Notes: generated from the sequence alone by a model not told the origin. A stretch of DNA of 64,000 bases from Terriglobia bacterium (GCA_020073015.1 JAIQFZ010000022.1:18110-82109), one strand, 5' to 3'. Counted from the first letter of the stretch, positions 18,059 through 26,738 are shown. Translations and numbers: made by a program.

Positions 18059-18220
18059 ATGATCGACGAATCCAAGCTGCTCATTGAACGCGTCCAGACC
18101 GGCGTCCGCATGGAAAAGCGCATCCTGAAAGTCCTGAAAGGATTCGCCGAATACCACGACATGTCGCTCGGCGACCTGCTGGAAGGCATCGTGCTCCACG
18201 CCTTCGACGCCACCACCTGA
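18059..18220 (+). CDS. small ribbon-helix-helix-like protein
   Basis: 53 residues from the ATG at 18059 (MIDESKLLIERVQTGVRMEK). An alternative GTG at 18032 would make the operator-like palindrome coding. A short strand (TGVRM) followed by two helices (EKRILKVLKGFAEYHD and SLGDLLEGIVLHAFD) fits the strand-helix-helix fold of Arc/MetJ/CopG regulators. No Shine-Dalgarno sequence precedes the ATG, so the message may be leaderless. The palindrome directly upstream is a candidate autoregulatory site. No toxin gene is paired with it: the next gene, 49 bp on, is a membrane protein. Confidence 0.6.
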   Translation: MIDESKLLIERVQTGVRMEKRILKVLKGFAEYHDMSLGDLLEGIVLHAFDATT

Positions 18221-18269
18221 CCGAAATCAAGCGGCGCTCGAGCAAAAAGACTGCCTCGGAGAAGAAAAG

Positions 18270-18629
18270 ATGACACAAGACCGTTTACCTGCGGCGTTGC
18301 GCATCCTGCAGTGGACGCTGGGTCTGGTGATCCTGGCGGAGTCGGCACGTTTCGCGTACTCCCCAGGAGCCGCACACGCGTTCGCCAGAACCGGGCTGCC
18401 CGACTTCGTTCGCCTTGCCCTGGCGTGGGCAGAGATCGGCGCTGCCATTCTGTTCCTCGTCCCGCGCGCCACGGTAGCTGGCGGATGGTTTCTGATCGTC
18501 GTGCTCGCCGTAGCGATTGTCCTCCATCTTCTGCACGGATGGCTCGACGTAGGAGCGCTGGTGGTTTATGCGGCGGCGACGTGGGCGGTCATGGCGGGGA
18601 AGTCAGCGAACGCAGAGAAGCGAACATGA
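18270..18629 (+). CDS. DoxX-like four-helix membrane protein
   Basis: 119 residues with four predicted membrane helices, about 11-28, 48-64, 70-90 and 92-110. The layout and short loops (ARTGLPDFVRLALAWAEIGAAILF, then PRATVAGGWFLIVVLAVAIVLH) resemble the DoxX/DUF4870-type small membrane proteins. No redox or metal motif is visible. It overlaps the next gene by 4 bp (ATGA), so the two are translationally coupled. The function is unknown. Confidence 0.65.
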   Translation: MTQDRLPAALRILQWTLGLVILAESARFAYSPGAAHAFARTGLPDFVRLALAWAEIGAAILFLVPRATVAGGWFLIVVLAVAIVLHLLHGWLDVGALVVYAAATWAVMAGKSANAEKRT

Positions 18630-19018
18630 CGGGCGATGAACTGATCAGACAATTCGAATGCGGCGCTACTCCTGCTGACACTTTCCATCACGCCGACCAC
18701 GTCCGGGTGGCGTTTGAGTACCTATGTCAGTACACCGTCCTCGAAGCCCTGGAGAAATTTTCCGCCGTCTTGAAGCGCTTTGCCCTCTCCAAAGGCAAAC
18801 CGAATCTCTACCACGAGAGCATTACCTGGGCCTACCTGTTTCTGATACGCGAGCGCATCGCCCGTGCCGGCCGCACCCAGACCTGGGAAGAATTCGCCGA
18901 GCGCAACCCCGACCTGCTGGTCTGGAGAGGCGGGTTGCTGGCAACCCTCTATCGCCAGGAGACGCTCGACTCCGAACTGGCCCGCCACACCTTCATCCTC
19001 CCCGATCAGGGCCGGTGA
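18626..19018 (+). CDS. conserved hypothetical cytoplasmic protein
   Basis: 130 residues from the ATG of the ATGA overlap at 18626. It is all-helical by composition, with a distinctive FHHADHVRVAFEYL segment near residue 23. SKGKPNLYHESITWAYLFLIRERI follows in the middle, and RHTFILPDQGR closes the protein. The His and Asp/Glu pattern could bind a metal, but no named motif is present. It has no signal peptide. It is coupled to the DoxX-like gene, suggesting a shared but unknown role. Confidence 0.65.
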   Translation: MTGDELIRQFECGATPADTFHHADHVRVAFEYLCQYTVLEALEKFSAVLKRFALSKGKPNLYHESITWAYLFLIRERIARAGRTQTWEEFAERNPDLLVWRGGLLATLYRQETLDSELARHTFILPDQGR

Positions 19019-19141
19019 TTTCGGATTTCCTTAGACCTGCGACCTGCCACCTGAGACATGGGATGTTTACTCCTCCTTGAAGCGCGAGCGCTTCGGCGGT
19101 AGTATTCGTCTTTCGCCTGCACAGCGATTTTTCGAGGACTC

Positions 19142-19498
19142 ATGCCGCAGAACTACGTTCCTATTTTTATCTTTCTCGCGGTGGTCGGCATCCTGATTCC
19201 GGTCACGCTGGTTGTGGCGAGGATCGTGCGCACGCAGAATCCCCACCGTACGAAGCTCATGCCCTACGAGTGCGGCATCGATCCCTACGACAGCGCCCGC
19301 GGCCGCTACACCGTTCGTTACTACATCATTGCTATTTTGTTCGTGGTGTTCGATGTCGAAACCATTTTCCTGTTTCCCTGGGCGGTGAAGTTCAAGGCGC
19401 TCGGCATGTTCGGACTGGTCGAGATGCTGGTTTTTCTGGGCATCCTGGTGGTGGGGTACATATGGATCTGGAAGAAGGGCGCGCTGGAGTGGGTGTAA
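19142..19498 (+). CDS. nuoA: NADH-quinone oxidoreductase subunit A (NuoA)
   Basis: 118 residues with three membrane helices (about 6-28, 60-82 and 88-108). The conserved loop is KLMPYECGIDPYDSARGRYTVRYY (about 40-63), whose Cys and acidic residues sit near the quinone channel of complex I, and the FDVETIFLFPWA signature follows. It is the first gene of the nuo operon. A hairpin (GAAGCGC-GA-GCGCTTC, 19079-19094) lies in its leader. An ORF for a PH-like protein overlaps its last 37 bp. No nuoB follows, which is unusual. Confidence 0.96.
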   Translation: MPQNYVPIFIFLAVVGILIPVTLVVARIVRTQNPHRTKLMPYECGIDPYDSARGRYTVRYYIIAILFVVFDVETIFLFPWAVKFKALGMFGLVEMLVFLGILVVGYIWIWKKGALEWV

Positions 19499-19821
19499 CC
19501 TCGGCGGGTCCCAATCCGGCTGTTCCCGATGAAACCTTCAGTGCGAGCCGTTGGACGAAAGGGAACCTGTGGTTCCCGACGCGCATCGTGGTCAGCCCGC
19601 TGCGTGTGAGCCGGGTGAAGCGGCGTCTGTTCGGCAGCAACGAAGAAAGCATTTCGATTTCCCAAGTAGCCTCGGTGAAGATTTCGACGGGAGTCTTTTG
19701 GTCTGACATTCTGATTGAGTCCACGGGAGGCACCGATCCGATCACCAGTCACGGCCATCGCAAAGCCGACGCGTTGCGCATCCGCGACCTGGTGGAAGGC
19801 TTTCAGGCAGCCCGGCGCTAG
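19462..19821 (+). CDS. small PH-domain-like protein overlapping nuoA
   Basis: 119 residues from the ATG at 19462, in a different frame from the nuoA 3' end, which it overlaps by 37 bp. The first 20 residues are low-complexity. The rest (LWFPTRIVVSPLRVSRVKRRLFGSNEE, then SISQVASVKISTG and DILIESTGG) shows the strand order of bacterial PH-like folds. It ends in a helix, RIRDLVEGFQAARR. It has no membrane span or cofactor motif. The overlap and position suggest co-expression with complex I genes, but the fold is inferred from pattern only and a role in complex I is not implied. Confidence 0.6.
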   Translation: MDLEEGRAGVGVTSAGPNPAVPDETFSASRWTKGNLWFPTRIVVSPLRVSRVKRRLFGSNEESISISQVASVKISTGVFWSDILIESTGGTDPITSHGHRKADALRIRDLVEGFQAARR

Positions 19822-20001
19822 GGTAAACGGCACTGGTCAAAGTGATGACGGTCGTTGTGATGACGGTCATTGACGGTGAAGGGAACCAACTGTTAGAAGT
19901 GATGGTCTCCCAATCGCTCCGCGGCTATCGCGGTACAAGAAACCGGCCTTCGCAAGCGGAAGCCGGCGAAGAAACTGGCAAGGAAAGTTGGCCCAGGAAA
20001 G

Positions 20002-20679
20002 ATGGCCGAGGAAACCAAAACGCCTGCACCACCACCGCCACCGGAAGGTGAGAAGAAGCCGGTGGCGGAGAAAGCAACTCCTCCCGCGCAGGCCGCCGCA
20101 CCTGCCGCTCCGAAAACGCCTACCGCTCCCGCTTCCGCTCCACCCAAGCCCGCGGCTCCCGCGAAGCCTGCCGGTCCCGTGCCGGTACCGTGGTCTTCGC
20201 CGATGGTTGAGAAATACAAGCGTCAGTACGGATCGGGCCTCGATGCGCAAACGTACCTGGGGCAGAACTACTTCAGCGTCGACCGGTCGCTCATTCCGGA
20301 CATTCTGCGCCTGTTGCGCGACGAGGAGCAGTTCGACTACTGCGTCGACATCACTGCCGTTCACTATCCGAAGCGCGAAAAGCAATTCGATGTTGTGTGG
20401 ATTCTCTATTCATTTCCGCGTAATGAGCGCGTGCGGGTGAAAACACAAATTGCCGACGGCGAGTCATTGCCTTCTGCCGTTCCCATCTGGGCGACCGCGA
20501 ACTGGCTGGAACGCGAAGTCTTCGACATGTTCGGCATCAAGTTCGACGGCCATCCGGACCTGAAGCGCATCCTGCTGCCCGATGGATGGAAGGGTTTCCC
20601 GTTGCGCAAAGACTACGGCATCCTCCAGCAAGATCAGGAGTGGGTGCAGATCAACCTGGGGATCGAGAGCGGACAATGA
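20002..20679 (+). CDS. nuoC: NADH-quinone oxidoreductase subunit C (NuoC)
   Basis: 225 residues. The first 65 are an Ala/Pro/Lys-rich low-complexity extension not found in typical NuoC. The conserved domain then follows: CVDITAVHYPKREKQFDVVW, NERVRVKT, and the signature WATANWLEREVFDMFGIKFDGHPDLKRILLPDGWKGFPLRKDY. The domain contacts NuoD in the hydrophilic arm of complex I on the cytoplasmic side. It overlaps the next ORF by 4 bp (ATGA). The extension could be a flexible tether. A downstream start would have to lie near residue 68 (Met of SSPMVEKYK) if the extension is not translated. Confidence 0.95.
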   Translation: MAEETKTPAPPPPPEGEKKPVAEKATPPAQAAAPAAPKTPTAPASAPPKPAAPAKPAGPVPVPWSSPMVEKYKRQYGSGLDAQTYLGQNYFSVDRSLIPDILRLLRDEEQFDYCVDITAVHYPKREKQFDVVWILYSFPRNERVRVKTQIADGESLPSAVPIWATANWLEREVFDMFGIKFDGHPDLKRILLPDGWKGFPLRKDYGILQQDQEWVQINLGIESGQ

Positions 20680-21053
20680 GGGTGCGAACCAGAGCTGTGT
20701 TGGTTGTGAATTTCTGGGCGATGTGCCTGCCTTGCGCTCAGCCCCAGAGTATGGAAGCTGTCGCATCTCGGGGCGACGTTGCACCACGGGGATGCGTTTT
20801 CATGAAAGAGGTAAATCTATTCTCGAAGATTAGTGCGCCCGAGGAATTCAGTCGGACCCCGAAGATCTTGCCGGCAACCGCGAAGTTCGAGAACCCTTTT
20901 GGGACTCCGGTGACAGGATCTTTAGTCCCGGAGGGCGCCCGTTCATCCGGGGCTTCTTTGTTTAAGAAAGTATTCCACTGTGCAGCCGAGATCTCGCCGT
21001 GCGTCCTGATCTGTGGAACGATACGTGGAATTGGAACACCAAGTAATCAATGA
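20676..21053 (+). CDS. possible small exported protein between nuoC and nuoD
   Basis: A 125-residue frame that overlaps nuoC by 4 bp (ATGA) and nuoD by 4 bp (ATGA). Such packing is typical of real operon genes. The N-terminus ([20 protein letters not shown]) looks like a short signal or lipoprotein peptide. The rest has seven Cys or so in total and no recognised domain. Codon third positions are clearly less GC-rich than in nuoC and nuoD. That could mean a young or imported gene, or non-coding sequence that happens to be open. It is not recognised as any complex I subunit; it has no CxxE or four-Cys pattern of NuoB. Confidence 0.35.
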   Translation: MRVRTRAVLVVNFWAMCLPCAQPQSMEAVASRGDVAPRGCVFMKEVNLFSKISAPEEFSRTPKILPATAKFENPFGTPVTGSLVPEGARSSGASLFKKVFHCAAEISPCVLICGTIRGIGTPSNQ

Positions 21054-22201
21054 CCGATCCGCGCTCACTGTCGCCGCTCGACCTCGAGACTTGCGAGAAG
21101 CCGTATCTCGATTCGAACGAACTCATTATCAACATGGGGCCGCAGCATCCGGCGACGCATGGCGTGCTGCGCGTCATCCTGAAGCTCGATGGCGAAAAAG
21201 TTCTGGGCACCGAGTGTGTGATCGGGTACCTGCATCGCGGGGTCGAGAAGATCGCCGAGAACCGCACTTACACGATGTTCAATCCATACGTGGACCGCAT
21301 GGACTACGTGGCTGCGGTTTCCAACGGGCTGGGCTACTGCCAGGCGGTCGAGAAGCTACTGAATGTGGAAGCGCCGCCGCGCGCGAACTACATTCGCGTC
21401 ATCCTGACCGAACTGAACCGCATTGCCAGCCACCAGCTCTGGCTGGGCACGCACGCGCTCGATATCGGCGCGATGACGCCGCTCTTCTATACCTTCCGGG
21501 ATCGCGAGGAGATTCTCAAGATTTTCGAAAAGTATTGTGGCGCGCGCCTGACTACGCATGCGTTCCGCATCGGCGGGTGCCAATACGAGACCTACGCCGG
21601 TTTCGAAAAAGACGTCAAGAACTTCCTGGCCTTCTTCCCTCCAAAGATTGTCGAGTACGAAGCTCTGCTGACTGGCAATCGCATCTGGCTGGAGCGCACA
21701 AAGAAGGTCGGCGTGATTTCCGCCGCCGATGCCATCGCGCTGGGCGTGACGGGGCCTGTGCTGCGCGCCAGCGGCGTGAAGTGGGATATCCGCAAGGCGC
21801 AGCCCTATGCTAACTATGCTGACTTCGACTTTGAAATTCCCACCGGCGAGAACGGCGACACGTTCGACCGATACATGGTGCGCATGGTCGAGATGCGGCA
21901 ATCGCTGCGCATCATCGAGCAGGCCGTCAACGGCATTCCTGAAGGCCCGATCATGGCCAAAGTGCCGAAGGTGATCAAGCCTGCGGTCGGCGAGATCTAT
22001 CACTCGATCGAGGCGCCCAAGGGTGAACTTGGATATTTCATCGTGAGTGACGGCTCAACCCAGCCCTACCGCTTGCGCGTGCGCCCACCCTCGTTCGTCA
22101 ATCTGCAGGCGCTCGACATCATGGTTCGCGGCATGCTGGTCGCCGACGTGGTCGCCGTCATTGGCACGCTCGACATCGTGCTCGGTGAGGTGGACCGCTG
22201 A
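21050..22201 (+). CDS. nuoD: NADH-quinone oxidoreductase subunit D (NuoD)
   Basis: 383 residues, close to the family norm. It shows [14 protein letters not shown] (about 28-41), whose His lines the quinone-binding pocket. Further motifs are [54 protein letters not shown] and the C-terminal [10 protein letters not shown]. It is the 49-kDa-type subunit that, with NuoB, forms the quinone site at the end of the iron-sulfur chain. Its TGA overlaps the nuoH ATG by one base. Because nuoB is absent here, the partner must come from another locus if the complex is functional. Confidence 0.97.
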   Translation: MTDPRSLSPLDLETCEKPYLDSNELIINMGPQHPATHGVLRVILKLDGEKVLGTECVIGYLHRGVEKIAENRTYTMFNPYVDRMDYVAAVSNGLGYCQAVEKLLNVEAPPRANYIRVILTELNRIASHQLWLGTHALDIGAMTPLFYTFRDREEILKIFEKYCGARLTTHAFRIGGCQYETYAGFEKDVKNFLAFFPPKIVEYEALLTGNRIWLERTKKVGVISAADAIALGVTGPVLRASGVKWDIRKAQPYANYADFDFEIPTGENGDTFDRYMVRMVEMRQSLRIIEQAVNGIPEGPIMAKVPKVIKPAVGEIYHSIEAPKGELGYFIVSDGSTQPYRLRVRPPSFVNLQALDIMVRGMLVADVVAVIGTLDIVLGEVDR

Positions 22202-23493
22202 TGCTGACTTCCTTCATGTCGTATCTGGGCAGCCAGTTCAGTCCGGGAGTGGCGGGCAATCAGCTCTGGGCCCTGATCTACATTCTCATTATTTTTGCGG
22301 GCGTATCGGTCGCCGTGATCGCGATGAACTGGCTGGAGCGCAAGGCGCTGGCACATTTCCAGGTGCGGTTGGGGCCGATGCGCGTGGGCCCGCACGGATT
22401 GCTGCAGCCCATCGCCGATGCGCTCAAACTGCTGCTGAAGGAAGACATCATCCCCGCCGAAGCCGACCAGGTCGTCTTCTGGGTCGCGCCGCTGATCGGA
22501 CTGCTGGCCGCCTTCACCGTCTACACGGTCGTACCCTTCGGGCCCTCGCAGGCGGTCAGCGACATGAACATTGGCATCCTGTTCATGCTCGGTGTGTCAT
22601 CGCTCGGCGTGCTCGGCATTGTGACGGCCGGATGGGCGTCGAACTCGCACTACCCGTTGATCGGCGCGCTGCGTTCGAGCGCCCAGATGGTTTCGTATGA
22701 AGTCGCCATGGGACTGGCGGTGGTCTCGGCGATCCTGATGACGAGCCTCAACGAGAGCGGCACGGGAACGCTAAGCATGATCGGCATCGTGCAAGCGCAG
22801 CAGCAGCAAGGCATCTGGTTCATCTTCAAGTTCTTTCCGCTCGGCCTGATTGCGTTCGTGATCTTCGCCATCGCGATGGTGGCGGAAACGAACCGGGCAC
22901 CCTTCGACCTGGCCGAGGCCGAGTCGGAACTGACCGCTGGATTTCACACCGAGTACAGCGGCCTGCGCTGGTCGCTGTTCATGCTGGCCGAATACGCGGC
23001 GATGATCGCCGTCTCGTCGATCGCCGTAACGCTCTGGCTGGGCGGATGGATGCATCCATTTCCGAACCTGCTGAGCGCGCCGGCATGGGAGTTCATCTTC
23101 TCCCTGTTCCCGGCGCTCACCTTCGGAGGCCTTGCGGCGATCGCCTTTCTAGGCGCAGCGCGCATGCCCGGACATTCGTTCTTCAAGATTCAACGCGCCG
23201 GCCTCGCTGTGTTTGCGGCTCTACTGGGGGTGCTTGCCCTGCTCCTGCTCGTCGTTGCGATTGCCGGACGCCATGCCGACACCAGCATCGCCGCCCGCTT
23301 CCGCGAAGGCATCGACTACGTGTACTGGTTCGTGCTGAAAGTGGCGGTCTTCATGTATCTGTTCATCTGGTATCGCGCGACGTGGCCGCGCTACCGTTTC
23401 GACCAGCTGATGAAAGTTGGGTGGAAAGTGATGCTGCCGATCTCACTCGGTGTGCTGATCGTGACCGCGATCGTGGGGGTGCTCGTTAAATGA
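22201..23493 (+). CDS. nuoH: NADH-quinone oxidoreductase subunit H (NuoH)
   Basis: 430 residues with nine or more membrane helices, longer than the usual 320-340. Core motifs are NWLERKALAHFQVRLGPMRVGPHGLLQPIADALKLLLKED (about 40-80) and the AETNRAPFDLAEAESELTAGFHTEYSG loop (about 227-253), rich in the acidic residues of the E-channel that links quinone chemistry to proton pumping. The extra length is between the loop and the last helices (SLFPALTFGGLAAIAFLGAARMPG). It overlaps nuoJ by 4 bp (ATGA). Confidence 0.97.
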   Translation: MLTSFMSYLGSQFSPGVAGNQLWALIYILIIFAGVSVAVIAMNWLERKALAHFQVRLGPMRVGPHGLLQPIADALKLLLKEDIIPAEADQVVFWVAPLIGLLAAFTVYTVVPFGPSQAVSDMNIGILFMLGVSSLGVLGIVTAGWASNSHYPLIGALRSSAQMVSYEVAMGLAVVSAILMTSLNESGTGTLSMIGIVQAQQQQGIWFIFKFFPLGLIAFVIFAIAMVAETNRAPFDLAEAESELTAGFHTEYSGLRWSLFMLAEYAAMIAVSSIAVTLWLGGWMHPFPNLLSAPAWEFIFSLFPALTFGGLAAIAFLGAARMPGHSFFKIQRAGLAVFAALLGVLALLLLVVAIAGRHADTSIAARFREGIDYVYWFVLKVAVFMYLFIWYRATWPRYRFDQLMKVGWKVMLPISLGVLIVTAIVGVLVK

Positions 23494-24041
23494 CCCCGGA
23501 AATGACTCCCGTCGCGACGCCATTCTTCTTTTATCTGCTGTCGGGCTTGGCCATCATTGGCGGCGTGCTGGTGATCACGCGCCGCAACGCCGTGCATTCC
23601 GCGCTCGCGCTGATCGTGACGCTGCTGGCCGTTTCCGGACTCTACCTGATGCTTTACGCGCCCTTCGTCGCCGGCGTGCAAATCATCGTCTACGCCGGCG
23701 GCATCATGGTGTTGTTCCTGTTCGTGATCATGCTGGTGAACATCGAGCGCACGGTGAAAGAGCGCCAGTTCAACCGCATCTGGCCCGCCGGAGTGCTGGC
23801 CGCGGCGGCGCTGCTGGGATTGTTCGTTTCGGTGTACGTGAAGGGCAAGACGCTGCTTAGCGATCCCGTGACCGGCAAGCCCCTGTGGCCGGATCCCACG
23901 ATATCGCTGCCAGACTCGTCGAACACGCAACAGATTGGTGTGATGCTGTACGGCAATTACATGTTCGCCTTCGAAATCGCGTCGTTGCTGTTGCTGGTCG
24001 CGATCCTGGGGGCGGTGATTATGGCGAAGAAGAGAATCTGA
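23490..24041 (+). CDS. nuoJ: NADH-quinone oxidoreductase subunit J (NuoJ)
   Basis: 183 residues with five membrane helices. The conserved helix-3 motif is VQIIVYAGGIMVLFLFVIMLV (about 67-87), where a pi-bulge controls proton access during turnover. The loop after it (KGKTLLSDPVTGKPLWPDPT) is longer than in E. coli. The frame starts at the ATG of an ATGA overlap with nuoH. A 22-bp perfect palindrome sits 9 bp past its stop. nuoI, normally found between H and J, is missing. Confidence 0.95.
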   Translation: MTPEMTPVATPFFFYLLSGLAIIGGVLVITRRNAVHSALALIVTLLAVSGLYLMLYAPFVAGVQIIVYAGGIMVLFLFVIMLVNIERTVKERQFNRIWPAGVLAAAALLGLFVSVYVKGKTLLSDPVTGKPLWPDPTISLPDSSNTQQIGVMLYGNYMFAFEIASLLLLVAILGAVIMAKKRI

Positions 24042-24050
24042 AACCCGCTA

Positions 24051-24072
24051 CTGGCTACTAGCTAGTAGCCAG
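24051..24072. repeat. 22-bp perfect palindrome between nuoJ and nuoK
   Basis: CTGGCTACTAG-CTAGTAGCCAG is fully self-complementary and can form an 11-bp stem without a loop or a cruciform. Related words recur in the next two intergenic gaps (24439-24468 and 26649-26738). Confidence 0.75.
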
Positions 24073-24089
24073 CAGCCAGAAGCTGAACT

Positions 24090-24398
24090 ATGGCAGAGAT
24101 CACCACGCTTCACTATCTCGTCGTCGCGGCGGCACTGTTTGTGCTGGGCGTGATCGGTGTGCTTACGCGGCGCAATGTCGTGATCGTGCTGATGTCGATT
24201 GAGCTGATCCTAAACGCGGTGAACCTGAACCTGGTGGCGTTCTCGCGCATGTGGGGGAACTTGCATGGGCAGGTGTTCTCGGTCTTCATCGTGGTCGACG
24301 CCGCCGCCGAGGCTGCGGTCGGCCTCGGCATTCTGATCGCCTTCTTCCGGAATAAGGAGACGATCAATGTGGATGAGATCGATTTGTTGAAGTGGTGA
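24090..24398 (+). CDS. nuoK: NADH-quinone oxidoreductase subunit K (NuoK)
   Basis: 102 residues, three membrane helices and normal length. Helix 1 is [18 protein letters not shown]. Helix 2 is [21 protein letters not shown] with the conserved membrane Glu (about residue 38). Helix 3 is [20 protein letters not shown] with the second Glu (about residue 73). These two Glu are on the central proton path. No clear ribosome site precedes the ATG, so translation may depend on upstream ribosomes or the repeat structure. Confidence 0.96.
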   Translation: MAEITTLHYLVVAAALFVLGVIGVLTRRNVVIVLMSIELILNAVNLNLVAFSRMWGNLHGQVFSVFIVVDAAAEAAVGLGILIAFFRNKETINVDEIDLLKW

Positions 24399-24533
24399 GG
24401 AAGTCGCGAGTGGCGAGAAGCGAGTCGCGAGTGAAGTGCTTCTAGCTACTAGCTTCTGGCTGCTAGCAACCATGGGCGAACAGGGAATGGCAAATAGCGA
24501 ATCGCGAACTACGAACTACGAGTTGCAAACTAC
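24399..24533. repeat. repeat-filled nuoK-nuoL gap
   Basis: It contains GCGAGTGGCGAG/AGTCGCGAGTG words, a GCTTCTAGCTACTAGCTTCTGGCTGCTAGC block (24439-24468) and GCGAACTACGAACTACGAG. The same words appear at 26649-26738 and around the atpE region (35560-35685). No gene is visible. Confidence 0.65.
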
Positions 24534-26645
24534 ATGTTTCTAGACCACATCTGGCTCATTCCGCTGTTCCCGGCCTTTGGAGCCGCGATGATGTTTTTCT
24601 TTGGACGGCGGATGCAGAAAGCCGCCGTCAGCACGGTCTGTGTCGGCGTGGTGGTGGTTGCGTTCGTGTTCGCCTGCGTCACGGTGGTCGAGTACACGCA
24701 CTTCGCGCACGGCACCGGGCAGCCCTTCGAGAAGATCGTTTACACGTGGCTCGGTTCGGGTGATGCGCACCTCAGCTTCCTCAAGCGCGACGGCACGCCC
24801 GCTCAGTTCAACGCTGACTTCGGCTTCCTGCTTGATCCGCTCTCGGTCATCTGGCTGCTCTTCGTTACCGGCGTGGGCATGCTGATCCATATCTACTCGA
24901 TCGGCTACATGGCGCACGAAGGCGGCTACTACCGCTTCTTCGGATACCTGAACCTGTTCATGTTCTCGATGCTCACGCTGGTGCTGGCGAACAATTACGT
25001 GCTCCTGTTCGTCGGATGGGAAGGCGTGGGCCTGTGCTCGTACCTGCTGATCGGTTTCTATTTCCATCGCAAGTCGGCGAACGACGCCGCCAACAAGGCG
25101 TTCATCGTGAACCGCATTGGGGACGCTGGATTCATCCTCGGCGCGTTTACCCTGGCGTGGTATCTCGGTTCTTTCCGCTTCCTTGATATCAATGCCGCTG
25201 CCCGCAGTGGACACTATCTGATCGGCGACACCGTTCTGACCGCCGCCGCGCTGCTGCTGTTCGTGGGCGCCTGCGGGAAGTCGGCGCAGATTCCTCTCTA
25301 TGTCTGGCTGCCCGACGCGATGGAGGGCCCCACGCCCGTGTCCGCGTTGATCCACGCGGCCACCATGGTGACGGCAGGCGTGTACATGGTGGCGCGCTCG
25401 AACGCCATCTTCGTGTTGGCGCCCACGGCGATGAAGACGGTCGCGATCATCGGCGCGCTCACCGCGATCTTTGCGGCGTCCATCGGCCTTGTCCAGAACG
25501 ACATCAAGCGGGTGCTGGCTTATTCCACCGTGTCGCAACTGGGATACATGTTCCTGGCGCTCGGAGTGGGAGCATTTGCAGCGGGCGTGTTCCACGTCTT
25601 CACGCACGCGTTCTTCAAGGCTCTGCTCTTCCTCGGATCGGGCTCGGTGATCCACGCAGTCTCAGGCGAGCAGGACATGCGCAACATGGGCGACCTGCGC
25701 GGGCGCATTCCGACCACGTTCAAAACAATGTTCATCGCGACACTGGCGATCGCCGGTATCCCGCCGCTGGCAGGTTTCTTTTCGAAAGACGAAATCCTCT
25801 GGCAGGCTTGGCGTTCTGCTGACGGCGGGTTCCCGTATCTCTGGCTGATCGGCTTCGGCACGGCGCTGATGACCGCGTTCTACATGGCGCGACTGATTTT
25901 CTTGACGTTCTATGGACAGCCACGCATGAGCCAGGAAGTGGAGCACCACATTCATGAATCGCCCAAGTCCATGACCGGCCCGTTGGTGGTGCTGGCAGTC
26001 TGCTCAGCGCTGGCCGGTTTCCTTGGAGTGCCGCATAGTCTCGGCGGTTCGAATGGTTTTGAGAAGTTCCTCGCACCCGTGTTCGAGCGTGGGACGGAAG
26101 CCGCTATTGCCGCGACGGAGGAGCCCCATCACCCCGCCGGCGAAGAACATCGCAAACTGGAATGGTTGCTGATGGTGCTCTCCGTCGGAGCGGCGGTCGT
26201 GGGTGGAGGGTGGGCCTATCGCCACTACGCGCTCGCCGGAAAAGACTATCCTGAGCCCATTGCTGTCAAGGCTCCGCCGCTTTACACCGTGCTCTACAAC
26301 AAGTGGTTCGTCGACGAAGCTTACGACTACGCCTTCACCGGACGGCGCAAACTCGGCGACATCCGCCTGGGCGCCATGGGCGCGGGGGAAGCGTCGTCAT
26401 GGTTTGACGCGAAGATTATTGACGGAACCGTAAACGGCGCAGGCTGGAGTACGCGCGCCGTGGCCACCCTTTCGACGTGGTGGGATAAGTGGATCATCGA
26501 CGGCGTCGGAGTGAATGGGCCGGCGATTCTGGCGCGCATGATCTCGTATCCCACGCGCCTGCTGGAATGGGGCCTGGTGCAGTGGTACGCGCTGGTGATG
26601 GTGGCCGGGTTGCTAGGTTTTGCCGTGTATTACGTGTGGAAATGA
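24534..26645 (+). CDS. nuoL: NADH-quinone oxidoreductase subunit L (NuoL)
   Basis: 703 residues with about 16 membrane helices. It has the antiporter-like core: YMAHEGGYYRFFGYLNLFMFSMLTLVLANNYVLLFVGWEGVGLCSYLLIGF (about 119-169, pump Glu in GWEGVG), the LPDAMEGPTPVSALIHAATMVTAGVYMVAR signature, and KRVLAYSTVSQLGYM. The lateral helix HL is expected in the C-terminal part (LEWLLMVLSVGAAVVGGGWAYR, then the long amphipathic stretch near SSWFDAKIIDG). It is the distal proton-pumping subunit. The length is slightly above average. It is flanked by two repeat-bearing gaps. Confidence 0.97.
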   Translation: MFLDHIWLIPLFPAFGAAMMFFFGRRMQKAAVSTVCVGVVVVAFVFACVTVVEYTHFAHGTGQPFEKIVYTWLGSGDAHLSFLKRDGTPAQFNADFGFLLDPLSVIWLLFVTGVGMLIHIYSIGYMAHEGGYYRFFGYLNLFMFSMLTLVLANNYVLLFVGWEGVGLCSYLLIGFYFHRKSANDAANKAFIVNRIGDAGFILGAFTLAWYLGSFRFLDINAAARSGHYLIGDTVLTAAALLLFVGACGKSAQIPLYVWLPDAMEGPTPVSALIHAATMVTAGVYMVARSNAIFVLAPTAMKTVAIIGALTAIFAASIGLVQNDIKRVLAYSTVSQLGYMFLALGVGAFAAGVFHVFTHAFFKALLFLGSGSVIHAVSGEQDMRNMGDLRGRIPTTFKTMFIATLAIAGIPPLAGFFSKDEILWQAWRSADGGFPYLWLIGFGTALMTAFYMARLIFLTFYGQPRMSQEVEHHIHESPKSMTGPLVVLAVCSALAGFLGVPHSLGGSNGFEKFLAPVFERGTEAAIAATEEPHHPAGEEHRKLEWLLMVLSVGAAVVGGGWAYRHYALAGKDYPEPIAVKAPPLYTVLYNKWFVDEAYDYAFTGRRKLGDIRLGAMGAGEASSWFDAKIIDGTVNGAGWSTRAVATLSTWWDKWIIDGVGVNGPAILARMISYPTRLLEWGLVQWYALVMVAGLLGFAVYYVWK

Positions 26646-26648
26646 ACG

Positions 26649-26738
26649 GCTTCTAGCTACTGGCTTCTAGCGAGCAGAGCCAGTTAGAAGCGAAAGCCAG
26701 TAGCGTTTGCTAGAAGCTAGTAGCCAGAAGCTAGAAGC
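26649..26738. repeat. inverted GCTTCTAGCTACTGGCTTCTAGC repeats between nuoL and nuoM
   Basis: The left block 26649-26671 and the right block 26709-26738 are imperfect inverted copies that can fold into a long hairpin ending 8 bp before the nuoM ATG. Words are shared with 24051-24072 and 24439-24468. Confidence 0.7.

Noticed and set aside
24540..25655. 371-codon minus-strand frame opposite nuoL
   Set aside because: An Arg/His/Glu-rich translation without hydrophobic core or motifs, and fully antisense to a conserved gene.
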